Assembly (NCBI GenBank): GCA_963704155.1
Contig: CAVPHF010000042.1
Location: 1-64,000, forward strand
Origin: Thiohalocapsa sp963704155
GTDB lineage: Bacteria; Pseudomonadota; Gammaproteobacteria; Chromatiales; Chromatiaceae
Direction: 5' to 3'
DNA: 64,000 nt
Made by a program: the position numbers and the translations under genes. Below the pieces are notes generated by a model. It was not told the DNA's origin. It worked only from the letters and a program-made list of their open reading frames with translations, and did no database searches. Below are positions 48,479-61,229 of this stretch, piece by piece. The number at the start of each line of letters is the position of its first letter. Positions within the stretch are counted from its first letter, which is position 1.

Positions 48479-49064
48479 CCGATCGCCGACAGGAAGCGCC
48501 TGTGCTGCCCGGTTCGACGGTGCCAAATCAGTTGAAATCCACCATGCCTGCCGAAATCCGCGGATGTATTTCAACCTGTCTCAACTCCATCTATCCGCCA
48601 CTCTACCCGATGACCATCAGGTCGCCGCCATTCAGCCGGTTCGCAATGCCGTCGACGAGCGCGACCGCCGGTGCCGCCGTCCGGTTGTAGCCGGCGCTGG
48701 CCAACTCCGCGAGGTACTAGTCGGCGGGATCGTTAACCTGGAGGTGGTCAGTGCCAGCACTCGGTACCGGCACTTGGCATAAGAGCTGCCGATTGGCACA
48801 AGAGCTGCTAGAGCTTTATTGAGGATGGCGCTGGGTCGGAATGACGGCATCCGGTATCACTGGATCAGCCAAAGCGGTCCAATCGACACATCCTTGACAA
48901 GGGACGCCGATGCATCGGGCGACGCCCACCGGACAGCTACCGCTTCTGCCTAGATGGCCGATCCGAACAGCTGCTGGCGGACAACGTCCGTCCAATGCCA
49001 GATCCATTCGGGTGGCCCGCATCGACGACCGTATCCATCACCAAATGACAGCGAGGTATTCGCA
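48479..49064. other. Intergenic region with a gene remnant
   Basis: About 590 bp. On the minus strand (48601-48712) the translation YLAELASAGYNRTAAPAVAL and VDGIANRLNGGDLMVIG followed by a stop looks like the end of a degraded gene, without an upstream part. Otherwise nothing is supported. Confidence 0.35.
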
Positions 49065-49259
49065 ATGAATTGGGACGAAGTGAAGGGGAAGTGGACCGAA
49101 CTGCAGGGTAACGCCAAGGTGCGTTGGGCCAAGCTGACCGACGACGACCTGTTGGCCGTCGAAGGAGAAAAAGACAAGCTGGTCGGCAAGATCCAGGAAC
49201 GCTACGGCGTGGCCAAGGAAGAGGCTGAGCGCCAGGTCGACGAGCACAACTGGAGCTAG
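49065..49259 (+). CDS. CsbD family stress protein
   Basis: A complete 64-residue protein: MNWDEVKGKWTELQGNAKVR, WAKLTDDDLLAVEGEKDKLV, GKIQERYGVAKEEAERQVDE. This is the CsbD signature. CsbD-like proteins are abundant, mostly helical general-stress proteins of unknown mechanism. GCGAGG ribosome site. It has its own promoter region, convergent with the hybrid kinase downstream. Confidence 0.93.
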   Translation: MNWDEVKGKWTELQGNAKVRWAKLTDDDLLAVEGEKDKLVGKIQERYGVAKEEAERQVDEHNWS

Positions 49260-49307
49260 GTCGCAACTCTTTCAGAAGGGCTGACCCCACAGGCAGTGCC
49301 GAGGCGC

Positions 49308-52019
<2,712 letters not shown>

Positions 52020-52125
52020 ACGGCGTGACTCGCTGCCGGTGCCGATATGGCTGAAAACTTTCGTGGCACTAATGATACCCGTGCCGGGAATCTCTCGCAC
52101 CAGATGACGCCGGATTGAGCTGCCG

Positions 52126-52365
52126 TTGCTTCTCGCGCTGATCGCCGGCTTGTTCTCCTTTGTACCGACCTTCGGTCCAATGGCGTCGGCGGTGCCGGCG
52201 GTGTTGGTCGGACTGTCGGCGGGTCCCCAGCAGGCGCTCTGGGTGGCGCTGCTCTATCTTGGCGTGCAGATGTTCGAGAGCTACGGCATCACACCGCTGA
52301 TCCAACGCCGCGTCGTGCGCATCCCGCCGGCTTTGCTGGTGCTGTTCCAGTTGATGATGGCGTCG
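52126..52365 (+). pseudogene. AI-2E/PerM-type transporter fragment
   Basis: LLLALIAGLFSFVPTFGPMA, SAVPAVLVGLSAGPQQALWV, QMFESYGITPLIQRRVVRIP and PALLVLFQLMMA are the conserved C-terminal third of AI-2E transporter family proteins. The N-terminal two thirds and the last helix are missing. The right cut lies inside the reading frame of the convergent lipid kinase. Confidence 0.8.
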
Positions 52366-53402
52366 CTACGGCGTGGGCCAGGATGCGGGTCCGGCGCTCG
52401 GCCGGGCTCGACTGTCGTTGCGTCGACACCGGGCGCGCCATCCGCCCTCCCCCGAGGCTCCACCGCGGCTGGCGCCAGCACCGCTAGGGCGCGCGGCAAG
52501 AGCTCATAGCGCAGCGGCGTCTTTAGTCGTAGTCGCTCTCCGTCGTTTAGTACCGTCACTTTGTGATGCCCCCAGGTGTCGAGGGCAAGGCTGCTAGCGC
52601 GGTAGTGAAAGAGCCGCGGATCCTCGGGCCAAGACCCGCTGAGCAACCGCCAAACCAGCCGCGGCCATTCATACAGAGGGCCCGCGCGCACGCCATAGAC
52701 GCCAAGCTCGCCCGTGTCGAGCCGCGGGCGGCGGGGCACTGGGCGCAAGTCGGCCAGCACGGGGTTGTTGGAGACGACCAGCGCCCGCGTCCTGAAATTC
52801 AGCGTTTCGCCGTGTGCCGAGAGTCGGACCCGCTTCGACGGGTAGTTCCGCAGCAGTCGCAGGGTTTCAACCGCCATGCGACCGCCCAGCCGCAACGCGC
52901 CGCTGCCGCGGGCCTCCTCGCGCACCCGTGCCAGCGTGGTGGTCATGCCCAACATCGAAGCACACAAAAATGGCTCACCGTTGACGCGCCCCACGTCGAT
53001 GCGCAACACCCTTGGCGCCGCAGTCCCGCCCGCAAGGGCGTCAACCGCCGCATCCGGCAGCAGCGGGATGCTCAGATCGCGCGCCAACAAATTGGCCGTG
53101 CCTAGCGGCACGATACCGAGCGCCGCGGTGCCGCCGAGCATCAGGCTCGCGACCGCGAGCACGGTGCCGTCTCCGCCCAGCACGAACACGCGGTCAACGC
53201 CCTCGTGCAGCAGCCGTTGCAGACTGGCCTTCCAGGCCGGCACCGTGCCTCGACGGCTCGCCGTGGCGCCCGCTGCGAAGTCGATGTACTCAGAGCGACT
53301 CGCATCCGCCCGGATACGGCTCAGCAGCCGTCGGGCATGCGCGTCGACCTGCTCGGCGCCGGCACCGGCGCGGCGATTGGCGACAACAACAGCGTGATAC
53401 AT
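52281..53402 (-). CDS. Diacylglycerol/lipid kinase-like protein
   Basis: A DAGK-catalytic-domain protein (YegS/LCB5 type) that phosphorylates a lipid hydroxyl. The start is MYHAVVVANRRAGAGAEQVD; VFVLGGDGTVLAVASLMLGG is the nucleotide-binding GGDGT motif; LGIVPLGTANLLARDLSIPL follows; the beta-rich second domain ends LKTPLRYELLPRALAVLAPA near 52490. The remaining 70 residues to the stop at 52281 are antisense to the AI-2E fragment and look foreign, so the natural C-terminus was probably replaced when the two pieces were joined. Confidence 0.82.
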   Translation of the reverse strand: MYHAVVVANRRAGAGAEQVDAHARRLLSRIRADASRSEYIDFAAGATASRRGTVPAWKASLQRLLHEGVDRVFVLGGDGTVLAVASLMLGGTAALGIVPLGTANLLARDLSIPLLPDAAVDALAGGTAAPRVLRIDVGRVNGEPFLCASMLGMTTTLARVREEARGSGALRLGGRMAVETLRLLRNYPSKRVRLSAHGETLNFRTRALVVSNNPVLADLRPVPRRPRLDTGELGVYGVRAGPLYEWPRLVWRLLSGSWPEDPRLFHYRASSLALDTWGHHKVTVLNDGERLRLKTPLRYELLPRALAVLAPAAVEPRGRADGAPGVDATTVEPGRAPDPHPGPRRSDAIINWNSTSKAGGMRTTRRWISGVMP

Positions 53403-53602
53403 GCTTGGGTAGTCCTAACTCGCAGATCTTTACGCAGGTCGACTGGGGCGCTGATCTTCTGCGCGTTGCCTGGCACAAAGCAAGGCTTGCGCCATGTCGG
53501 TAGGGGCCGTCGCAACGCAACGCGCGATACCTTGGACGAGCGGTTCGGGGACCTTGCGCCGCGCCGCAGGCGCATTGCACCACAAGCGGTTGAAATGCCA
53601 AG
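53403..53602. other. Short intergenic region
   Basis: About 200 bp with no supported gene. Open frames on both strands lack family features. Confidence 0.4.
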
Positions 53603-54109
53603 GTGCGCCCAGCGGGCACAGCCTGCCCTCGGCCATGGTCGACCTCGGGTCCAAAGCGGAGCGGGAGCGGTGGTATGTCATTTGCTTGGCGCATGATGAC
53701 AGTCTTGAGCAAACCGCCGGACCAAATCCATCATCCACGACCTACGGTCGTTCGCGGAGCGACTCGTCAAGGTCCGGGAGACCAGCCGGGCGAGACTCTC
53801 CGCGACGCTCGGGGGCAACCAAGACCGGAAGCGCTGGCCGAGGATCGTCGACGCCGCGAGTCCCGCCAATCGGTCGATGTCATCCGATCACGCTTCGCGC
53901 TGCTCACTCCCAGGGAACGGGAGGTCATGATGCTTGCGCTCCAGGGCACCTCGAACAAGGACATTGCCCGCACCCTCTCGATCAGCCGGCGGACCGTGGA
54001 GAACCATCGTGCCAACGTCATGAAAAAGATGCGCGCCGGTAGCTTCGCGGCCTTGTGCAAGCTGGCCGCCATCTGCCAGCGATACGATGCTCCGGAAGCG
54101 GCGGACTGA
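53603..54109 (+). pseudogene. LuxR/FixJ-type regulator, receiver domain lost
   Basis: The last 75 residues are a complete LuxR helix-turn-helix: FALLTPREREVMMLALQGTS, NKDIARTLSISRRTVENHRA, NVMKKMRAGSFAALCKLAAI. A linker ALAEDRRRRESRQSVDVIRS, typical of FixJ-like response regulators, precedes it. No receiver domain with its phospho-Asp lies upstream; the sequence before residue 80 is low in recognisable features and may come from another gene. Could act as a constitutive DNA-binding fragment if translated. Confidence 0.65.
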
Positions 54110-54926
54110 GTATTCTTCCTAATTTTCAATCGGGTTGTCGGCAGCTAGGCTCAAGTGTTCGGGGCCGAACAAGCGGGACGCAACACCGCGAACAAGTGGT
54201 TCCGACAGCCTGCTGACTAGCGAGGCCAAACACTGACGTCGTGAAACAAAGGCCCGTCTCGAGCACTACCGCAATGGCATCGCTTGAAGAGGCCCACTGG
54301 GCTTGGACGAGCTGGCCGAGGCCGCCGTGCTGGAACTGCTGCGGCACGAGCCAGATCCGCCGCTCAATATTGGTGACCGTCCGCCGGCACCCGCCGACCG
54401 CGCCACAGCGGCACGCATCCCGAACCGACCTCGATAGGACGGAGGCGCTGCACCGACAATCAGGAACCGTTCGGCGCGTCACTGGTTCCTGGTCGCTCGC
54501 CGAACCCGATCGCCGGAGGCGGTGGATTCGCACCGATTGGCGGTGGCTATGCCCCACCTCGTGCGAGGTTGACGGCGTAGCCAGCGCGGACGATGCAGCT
54601 AGATTGGCCAGCCCGGCGCACGGCGCGCGTTCGCAACTCGACCGAGGCGGGCTGACAACGGATGAGAAGATCGCCTTGCTGCGCGAACGCGAGCAGGACG
54701 TTCGCGAACTGATGGTGGCCGAGGAAGAGAACATGCGAGGTGATCAAGCCAGTGACCAAGTCCTGGGCGATGCGCTCGGCGACATCCGCGCCGCGCTGGC
54801 GAGCCTGGGTGCCGACCGCCGAGCAGCCGCCGCGCCGACCAAACACGGCTGAGGCTGTTTGCCGTCCGCAACCAAGAGCAATAGACCACGGGTGCTCTGC
54901 CGGCGGCACGACAGGCGGGCGCACCG
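54110..54926. other. Region with possible gene remnants
   Basis: About 800 bp. Near 54301 one frame gives GLDELAEAAVLELLRHEPDP, and at about 54640-54852 another gives GGLTTDEKIALLREREQDVR ELMVAEEENM. Both look protein-like but neither has a start or known family. Probably remnants. Confidence 0.3.
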
Positions 54927-55037
54927 ATGATCAAGGGCGGCGGCAATGCCGGCACTCCGCTATGGGAGGGCCGCCTGCCCCTCCTGACCAACAATCTGGC
55001 GGAAGTTGACGGCCACTTGCAGATCCTCGACCGAACG

Positions 55038-56075
55038 ATGCCGCTGCCGATCCTTCTGCTGTTCATCGCCGCCGCCACGGCGGTCGTCTGGCTAGGCAGC
55101 GACCGGCTGGAGCAGGCCTCAATGCGGCTTGCCGGGCACTATGGGCTTCCACCGGTGGTGCAGGGCGGCCTCATTGCCGCGGTCGGCTCCAGCTTTCCGG
55201 AACTCGCCGGCACCGTGCTATCGACGCTTGTACACGGTGAATTCGAGCTCGGCATCGGCATCATCGTCGGCTCCGCCATCTTCAATATTCTGGTGATCCC
55301 CGGTGTCTCGGGGCTTGCCGGCGGTCGCTTGGAACCGGACTGGAAGCTGGTCTACCGCGATGCGCAGTTCTACATTACCTCGGTAGCGGTCCTGCTGCTG
55401 ACCTTCTCGTTGGCCGTCATCTACCGCCCGGTCACCGGCGCGACCCTCTCCGGCGAATTGACCCGATGGCTGGCGCTGATCCCGGTCGCGTTGTACGGAC
55501 TCTACCTATTCCTGCTCTGGCAGGAGACGACCGAGTATCGCGCGCCCGATGCCGGGGCCAAAGAGGCCCCCACTCACCGCAACGATCCCGTTGCGACGAA
55601 CCCCGCACGCGAGTGGCTGCGCCTCGGACTTGGGCTGATTCTGATCCTGTTAGGCGTCGAGGTACTCCTGCGCGCGGTGATCGAGCTGGGCGAACGCTTC
55701 GACACGCCCAGTTTCCTGTGGGGACTCACCGTGTTGGCAGCGGCGACGAGCCTGCCGGACCTCTTCGTGAGCCTGCGCGCCGCGCGCCGCCGGGAAGGCA
55801 CCGTGAGCCTGGCGAACGTGCTGGGCAGCAACATCTTCGACCTGCTGATCGCGATCCCCGCCGGCGTCTTGATCGCCGGCAGCGCCACCGTGGACTATGC
55901 GGCGGCGGCGCCCATGATGGGAGCACTGACGCTCGCCACCATCGTCCTCTTTGCACTGTTGCGCACCGACATGGCCCTGACCCGTCGCGAGTGTCTGGCA
56001 CTGCTGCTGCTCTATGTCGTGTTCGTCGTCTGGATCGGACTGGAGACCGCCGGCGTCACCAGCCTGGTGGCGTAG
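55038..56075 (+). CDS. Sodium/calcium exchanger family protein (YrbG-like)
   Basis: A 345-residue CaCA-family antiporter with about ten helices. The two alpha repeats are both canonical: AAVGSSFPELAGTVLSTLVH with VGSAIFNILVIPG, and AAATSLPDLFVSLRAARRRE with VLGSNIFDLLIAIP. A polar loop (residues about 185-205) separates the halves. The start at MPLPILLLFIAAATAVVWLG is chosen because the first helix begins there; a longer in-frame start at 54927 adds a soluble segment unusual for the family. Exports Ca2+ or exchanges K+/Na+. Confidence 0.88.
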   Translation: MPLPILLLFIAAATAVVWLGSDRLEQASMRLAGHYGLPPVVQGGLIAAVGSSFPELAGTVLSTLVHGEFELGIGIIVGSAIFNILVIPGVSGLAGGRLEPDWKLVYRDAQFYITSVAVLLLTFSLAVIYRPVTGATLSGELTRWLALIPVALYGLYLFLLWQETTEYRAPDAGAKEAPTHRNDPVATNPAREWLRLGLGLILILLGVEVLLRAVIELGERFDTPSFLWGLTVLAAATSLPDLFVSLRAARRREGTVSLANVLGSNIFDLLIAIPAGVLIAGSATVDYAAAAPMMGALTLATIVLFALLRTDMALTRRECLALLLLYVVFVVWIGLETAGVTSLVA

Positions 56076-56310
56076 ATCGATACGGCTTCAGCGCCTATCC
56101 GCGTCGCGGGCAAGCGCATGGGCGATGACGCTATCGCCGGCCTTGGTAGCGGTGGACCCCTGTCCCCCGGCAACGATATTCTCTAGTGAACCGGGAACTG
56201 ACCCGCCCTGCCCGTCTCGCCGACGTCGCTTACCTCGCGCCGGCCCTCTCTGTCGGTCGGTTGAGGCGTGATCGCCGCGGGATGACGTGCCGACAGCACC
56301 CTGGCGCGAC
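56076..56310. other. Convergent intergenic region
   Basis: About 235 bp between two converging genes. No gene or obvious terminator seen. Confidence 0.4.
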
Positions 56311-57060
56311 TCACGAGCGGTCCATGTGGAAGCTCGCCAACAGCGGCAAATGGTCCGATGCAATCCGGGTCAGGTCCGTTCGGACCGAGCTGCATTGCTC
56401 AAGCCTGCACCCGCGGTACCAGATGCGGTCCAATGCCAGCAGGGGCCAGCGCGCCGGGAAGGTGGCAAAGGACGGCACCTGTTGGAGCAGCTGATCGATC
56501 GGCAACAGGCGGCGGCTTTGTCGGCGCCATTCGTTGAAATCGCCAAGCAGCACGATCGGCTCCGGGCAGCCGGCGAGGTCGCGCGAAGGCTCAATGCGCC
56601 GCGCGATATCAATGATCTGTGCGCGCCGCTCGGCCCGGCCCAGCCCAAGGTGTGTAGCGATGCAACGCAGAACCGCCGATGGCTGGTTGCCTTGCCGGGG
56701 TCCGGGTCGGGATCGGCCGACATCCAGACGGACATCGATCAGGCCGCGTGGCTCACGCCCCGGTTGGCTAAGCTCCACTCGGATGCATTGGCGGACCGGC
56801 AAACGGCTCAACAGCAGGTTGCCGTAGCTATGGCTGCGCGCAATGATCGTCGGCCCCGGTAGCGCCTCGTAGCCGTGCGACGCCAGCGCGTGCAACAGGT
56901 GAAACGCGCTCGACGCGGCTGCCGATTGGGTTGGCGTCTCGACCTCCTGCAACGCGACCACATCCGCATCGAGCGCGAGAATGGCCTGGACAATGCGGCG
57001 GACATCCCGACGCCGGTCGCCGCCGATGCAGCGATGGATGTTCCACGTTGCCAAGCTCAC
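56311..57060 (-). CDS. Endonuclease/exonuclease/phosphatase family protein
   Basis: A complete 249-residue protein: MSLATWNIHRCIGGDRRRDV, ALDADVVALQEVETPTQSAA (catalytic Glu), ATHLGLGRAERRAQIIDIAR, PEPIVLLGDFNEWRRQSR (Asp and Asn), ALDRIWYRGCRL, ASDHLPLLASF (final Asp-His). All catalytic positions of the metal-dependent EEP fold are present. No signal peptide. It is directly downstream of the phospholipase D-VTT gene on the same strand; the two families often occur together. Confidence 0.9.
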   Translation of the reverse strand: MSLATWNIHRCIGGDRRRDVRRIVQAILALDADVVALQEVETPTQSAAASSAFHLLHALASHGYEALPGPTIIARSHSYGNLLLSRLPVRQCIRVELSQPGREPRGLIDVRLDVGRSRPGPRQGNQPSAVLRCIATHLGLGRAERRAQIIDIARRIEPSRDLAGCPEPIVLLGDFNEWRRQSRRLLPIDQLLQQVPSFATFPARWPLLALDRIWYRGCRLEQCSSVRTDLTRIASDHLPLLASFHMDRS

Positions 57061-57120
57061 TGGGGGCGCACCGAAGGGCGCACCGGGGGGCGCATCGCGG
57101 GACGCACCGCTGGACCGGCG

Positions 57121-59374
57121 TCAGGCATCGGCACGCAACCAGCGGCGGCTGAACCAAGCCAGCCCGCCCAGCGCCAACAGCCCGACCAGCAGCAGGGCGA
57201 CGGCGCGCAGGTCCGCCTGCCGCAGCAGCGACAGCAGGCCTTCGGCAAACAGCGTCATTGCAATCACGGCAGGCGCCATGCCAATCACGGTGCCGATCAG
57301 GAAGTCTCTGAGACGCAGATGCGCCGCGCCAACGAAGAGGTTGAGCACGGCGAATGGCGCCACCGGCACAATGCGCACGGTGATCATCGTCAGGATGCCG
57401 TGCTTGGCGAGCCGCCGGCTTAGACGCTCCAGCCCACCGCCGGAAAGCCGCTCAACGGCACCACGACCGGTATGGGCGCCGATGCCGTAGCCCGCCAGCG
57501 CGGACAGCGTCGATCCCGTCAATGCAACAGCTGCCCCGGTGATGGGACCAAACACCAGAGCGGTCGCGAGGATCAACAAGGTCACAGGGACCGCGACCAG
57601 ACTGGCCACGACGAAACCAGCCAAGGCGGCCAATGGCCCCCACCAGGTTCCGTTCAAGCCCTGCACAGATGCGGCAATGGTGTCGGGGTTCAGCCATTCG
57701 CCGGCGGGTGTCCAGCGCCAGACCACCGCCATCACCAGGAGCAGCGCGACGAGTCCGACGCCGACGATCAAACGCCAACGCAGGTAGGGCTTTTGCTCCT
57801 CTCCGCCGACCATGAGGTCGGCGACCAGGTCCGGATGCAAGGGCCGGTCCGGGTCGATCAGCCGCTCGTCTGGTAGCTGGCGATTCCACTCCGGATCGGC
57901 TCCGCCAGCCAGGTCGGCCAGCCGCGGTGTTCCGTCTACTAATGCAGCATCGCCGTATTCCGCCCGCAGCGACTCCACGGCCGCGATCAGACCGCCGCCG
58001 TGCGCCGCCGCCTCCTGCTCGGCACGGGCAACCGCATCGGCCGGCGCCGACATCAGTATGCCGAGCAGCTGCTGGCGCAGACCACGCACCGCATTGATGT
58101 CCGACTCCGCCTCGACCACCAGGCAGAGGTCGCACTCGCTGTCTAGCCCCATCGACCGATTGCTGAGGTTCGACGACGCCACCCGCAACACCCGGTCGTC
58201 GGCAATCATCAACTTCGCGTGCACCATCATGCAGCCGCTCTCGAGTCCCGCGACATCGGGGTAGTAGACGCGCAGTCGGCCGTGGTCATCGGCGTCGCGC
58301 AGCCGCGCCAACAACCGTGCGCGAAGGATATCCATGGTGTGCTGTTCGAACCAATGGCCCGTTTCGCGGGGCAGCACGATGACGATGTCGGGGCCCTGCG
58401 CGCGTTGCAGGGAGCGACAGAGGGCGTCGCCGATGATCCGCGACGTCAGGTACTGATTTTCGATGTAGAGCAGTGTCCGCGCGCTGTCGATCGTGTCGAG
58501 ATAGAGTCGCTCGACCTCCCGTACGGGCTCTCGGCCATCAAAGCCTGGCAGTGTTCTAGCGATGCCGACCCGTTGATCACGCAGCAACACCGGCAGGTCG
58601 TCGGGCCAGGGATCGTTCTCTACCGCGCGCCCGTCCCCCGGCTCTAGCGCGAGTCCGTCGAACGCGGGCCCGTCGGCCCAGCGCCATCGGTCGGTGAATT
58701 GCCCCATTAGTGCCGAGGCGGCGTCACCGTCGACCAGCATGTGCAGATCGTGATAAGGGGGATAGGGATCGCCGTCGGGGTCGGACCGCCGCGGCTCAGC
58801 GGCCGCATGGGCCGTGGTGTCCCAACGCCACTTACTGAGATCCATACCGCCGCAAAAGGCAATGCGGCCGTCGATGACGACGATCTTTTGGTGTTGGCTG
58901 GCCGCAAACGGATGGGCGCTGTCCATGACGAAGTGCAGCCGCGGATGTCGGGGCCAGGGATGCTTCCCGAGCAAGGCGGGCTCGCGCTCGAACGCATAGA
59001 TGGGGGCGTGCTTCCAAAGCAGAATGAACACTTGCAGCCGCGGCCGGCGCTCAAGCAACGCGATCAGCAGATCGCTCAATACCGTTGGCAACCCATCGGC
59101 CGGCACTGGCTCCGGCCTCTGGCGCCTGATCCCGATCATCCTCGACGCGGACCAGTTCCAAGCGACTATGAATGTCCCAGGCACTGATGGCGATGAATCG
59201 GCGCGCCTTAATGCAAGACGCCCGCATGGCGCCGAAGTACGACTCGCCGTCGATCAGCACCGACAACCGCTTGGCGCGCTCGACGCGCCAGCAATTCCGC
59301 CCCGGCTGCAGCAGCGATGCCAAGGCCGCCGATGCCGGCGACGCGGGCGGCTGCTGATCCTGGCGTTTCGACAT
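57121..59374 (-). pseudogene. Phospholipase D-VTT domain fusion protein, one frameshift
   Basis: The start MSKRQDQQPPASPASAALAS at 59374 leads to VLIDGESYFGAMRASCIKAR, the PLD N-terminus. A shift near 59118 moves the frame; from LPTVLSDLLIALLERRPRLQ it is intact to 57121. The two HKD motifs are SQHQKIVVIDGRIAFCGG and MVHAKLMIADDRVLRVASSN LSNRS. After residue about 520, several helices follow with a VTT/TVP38 domain: VFGPITGAAVALTGSTLSAL, RIVPVAPFAVLNLFVGAAHL. It is likely a membrane-bound cardiolipin-synthase- or phospholipase-type enzyme. Corrected length about 750 residues. Confidence 0.85.
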
Positions 59375-59434
59375 GTCAAGACCTCGCTAGCAATTCGGCA
59401 AGACAACGGCGCGATGAGCGCGGGTCGGACCGCC

Positions 59435-60478
59435 TCACACACGCCCGGTGAAGACGATGACGCCAAGGCCGATGCCATAGAAGACCAGCACCAGCAGACT
59501 CTCGAAGCCGATGTTCGCAACGCCTCGGCGCTCACGACGAATCAGCCCGAGCAGCAGGGTCGCGGTGAGCAGGATGGTCAGGCTGATGACGAATAGCGGT
59601 TGATCGCTGACGGCGTGATAGATCGAGCCGGGCCGGTAGGCGACGTCCGACAGCGCGAGAAACAAGACATCGAAGGTATTGCCGCCGATGATCCCGCCCA
59701 CGGCCAAGGTCAGGGCGCCTTGCCGCACCGCGGCGACCGCGGTTACCAGCTCCGGCAGTGAGGTGACGACCGATGTGAACAAAGAGCCGACCAGACTCTC
59801 CGACAAACCGGTTATGCGCACCAACGCGATGCCGGAGAGTCCCACCGCATAGCCCGCGATGCCGACCAATACCACCGCCCCGGCAAACCGTATCCAGAGT
59901 CCGGACTGCTCCGAGCGCTCGACGGGCTCGGCGTCTGGCTTGTCCTCAAGCGTTTCGCGGGTTTGCACCGGACGCCAAGCCGGCTGATCCCGGGTCAGCG
60001 AGGCCAGGCGCAGCCCGAACGCATAGAACAGCAGCAGCAGCACCGACGCCGGGTGGACACCAAGAACCGAGAACGGCGGACTGCTCGCGGCCATCAGCGG
60101 CAGCGCGAGCAGCGCACAGAGCAAGGCGCCGTTGATCAGATTGGGCAACGAGGCGGCGGCATGCTCGAGATTGGCAGGACGATGGAACATATCGGCGACG
60201 ACCAGAAAGACCGTCTGCACGGCAATGCCGCCGACCGCGTTGCTGACCGCGAGGTCCGGCTTGCCGGCCGCGGCGGCCGTGATGGACACGACGATGCCCG
60301 AAATCGACGTAGTGGCCCCGAGCAGGACTGCTCCAAACACCGCCTCGCCGAGGCCGGTCAGGTCCGCGAGGCGGTCGGCGATGCGCGCCATCCGGGTACC
60401 GACCACGGCAATGATCGCGCTGCTTGCGACGAAGACGATGAGGGTCAGGGCCAAGGGCCATTGTTCAGGTGAAGGCAT
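59435..60478 (-). CDS. CaCA-family exchanger with asymmetric repeats
   Basis: A 347-residue protein with about ten helices. The second alpha repeat is canonical: SVVTSLPELVTAVAAVRQGA with GGNTFDVLF. The first, GATTSISGIVVSITAAAAG with GGIAVQTVFL, lacks the acidic residue and the Asn normally found in the alpha repeat. A charged loop (DKPDAEPVERSEQSG) divides the halves. Start MPSPEQWPLALTLIVFVASS. It lies between the phospholipase and the Mnh operon on the same strand and may have altered ion selectivity. Confidence 0.85.
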   Translation of the reverse strand: MPSPEQWPLALTLIVFVASSAIIAVVGTRMARIADRLADLTGLGEAVFGAVLLGATTSISGIVVSITAAAAGKPDLAVSNAVGGIAVQTVFLVVADMFHRPANLEHAAASLPNLINGALLCALLALPLMAASSPPFSVLGVHPASVLLLLFYAFGLRLASLTRDQPAWRPVQTRETLEDKPDAEPVERSEQSGLWIRFAGAVVLVGIAGYAVGLSGIALVRITGLSESLVGSLFTSVVTSLPELVTAVAAVRQGALTLAVGGIIGGNTFDVLFLALSDVAYRPGSIYHAVSDQPLFVISLTILLTATLLLGLIRRERRGVANIGFESLLVLVFYGIGLGVIVFTGRV

Positions 60479-60602
60479 GGTCTGGATGGAAACTCCTCGG
60501 ATACCGACGGCTGGAGCGTAGGAACACCGCCGCTTGCACTTGCAGGGGTCGAGTCAAGCCAGAGCTGGACTGACCAAGGGGCCAAGCCGTCGGCGCGCTG
60601 AT

Positions 60603-60959
60603 TCAGTTGTCATCGGCGGCGGTGTCGGACGAGTTGCCGCGAAATGCCCGCGGGATCGGCGCCAGCGACGGAACCTTCAAATGCAGCGCCGCCTTGGCCA
60701 GCAGGTTGGCGCTGACCGGGGCCGACATGAAGAGAAACACGGCCACCAGCAGTTCGTGCAGGGCCAAGCCGTCGTTCTTGGTACTGAAGTACAGCGTCGA
60801 CGCCGCGAGCATGGCACCAACGCCGAGGGTGGTCGACTTGGTCGGGCCATGCAGCCGCGTGAAGAAGTCCGGCAACCGCGCGAGGCCAATGGAGCCGATC
60901 AGCGCAAAAGCGCCGCCGAGCAGCACGAGCAAGGAGACAAGAACCTCGATCAGCATCAT
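60603..60959 (-). CDS. mnhG: Multisubunit Na+/H+ antiporter subunit G
   Basis: Start MMLIEVLVSLLVLLGGAFAL at 60959, overlapping the mnhF stop. GSIGLARLPDFFTRLHGPTK and STTLGVGAMLAASTLYFSTK are the MnhG/PhaG signature, with three helices. The C-terminal 30 residues are polar. Last gene of the operon; complete at 118 residues. Confidence 0.9.
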   Translation of the reverse strand: MMLIEVLVSLLVLLGGAFALIGSIGLARLPDFFTRLHGPTKSTTLGVGAMLAASTLYFSTKNDGLALHELLVAVFLFMSAPVSANLLAKAALHLKVPSLAPIPRAFRGNSSDTAADDN

Positions 60960-61229
60960 TCGATCACCTTTCCGCGCATCAAGTATCGGCACACCGCGAC
61001 AGTGGCGAGAAAGCCGAGCAGCGCAAGCACCAGCGCCGATTCAAAATAGGACAGGCTGTCGAAGTGGATGCCGAGCAGGACCAACAGCGCGATGCTGTCG
61101 ACGTAGAGCGTATCCAGTGCCAGGACGCGGTCGGCCAACCGCGGGCCCGCGGAGCAGCCGCCACAGGTTCAACAGCAGGGCAAGACCGACCATCAGCAGC
61201 GCCGCCGAGGTGGCGAATTCGAGCATCAT
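60956..61229 (-). pseudogene. mnhF: Multisubunit Na+/H+ antiporter subunit F, one frameshift
   Basis: The N-terminal helix MMLEFATSAALLMVGLALLL NLWRLLRGPAV lies in one frame (start 61229, overlapping mnhE by four bases). The rest, ADRVLALDTLYVDSIALLVL LGIHFDSLSYFESALVLALL, lies in another. An extra T near 61138 (GCGGTTGGCC in place of GCGGTGGCC) explains the shift. Corrected length about 90 residues, normal for MnhF. Confidence 0.88.
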
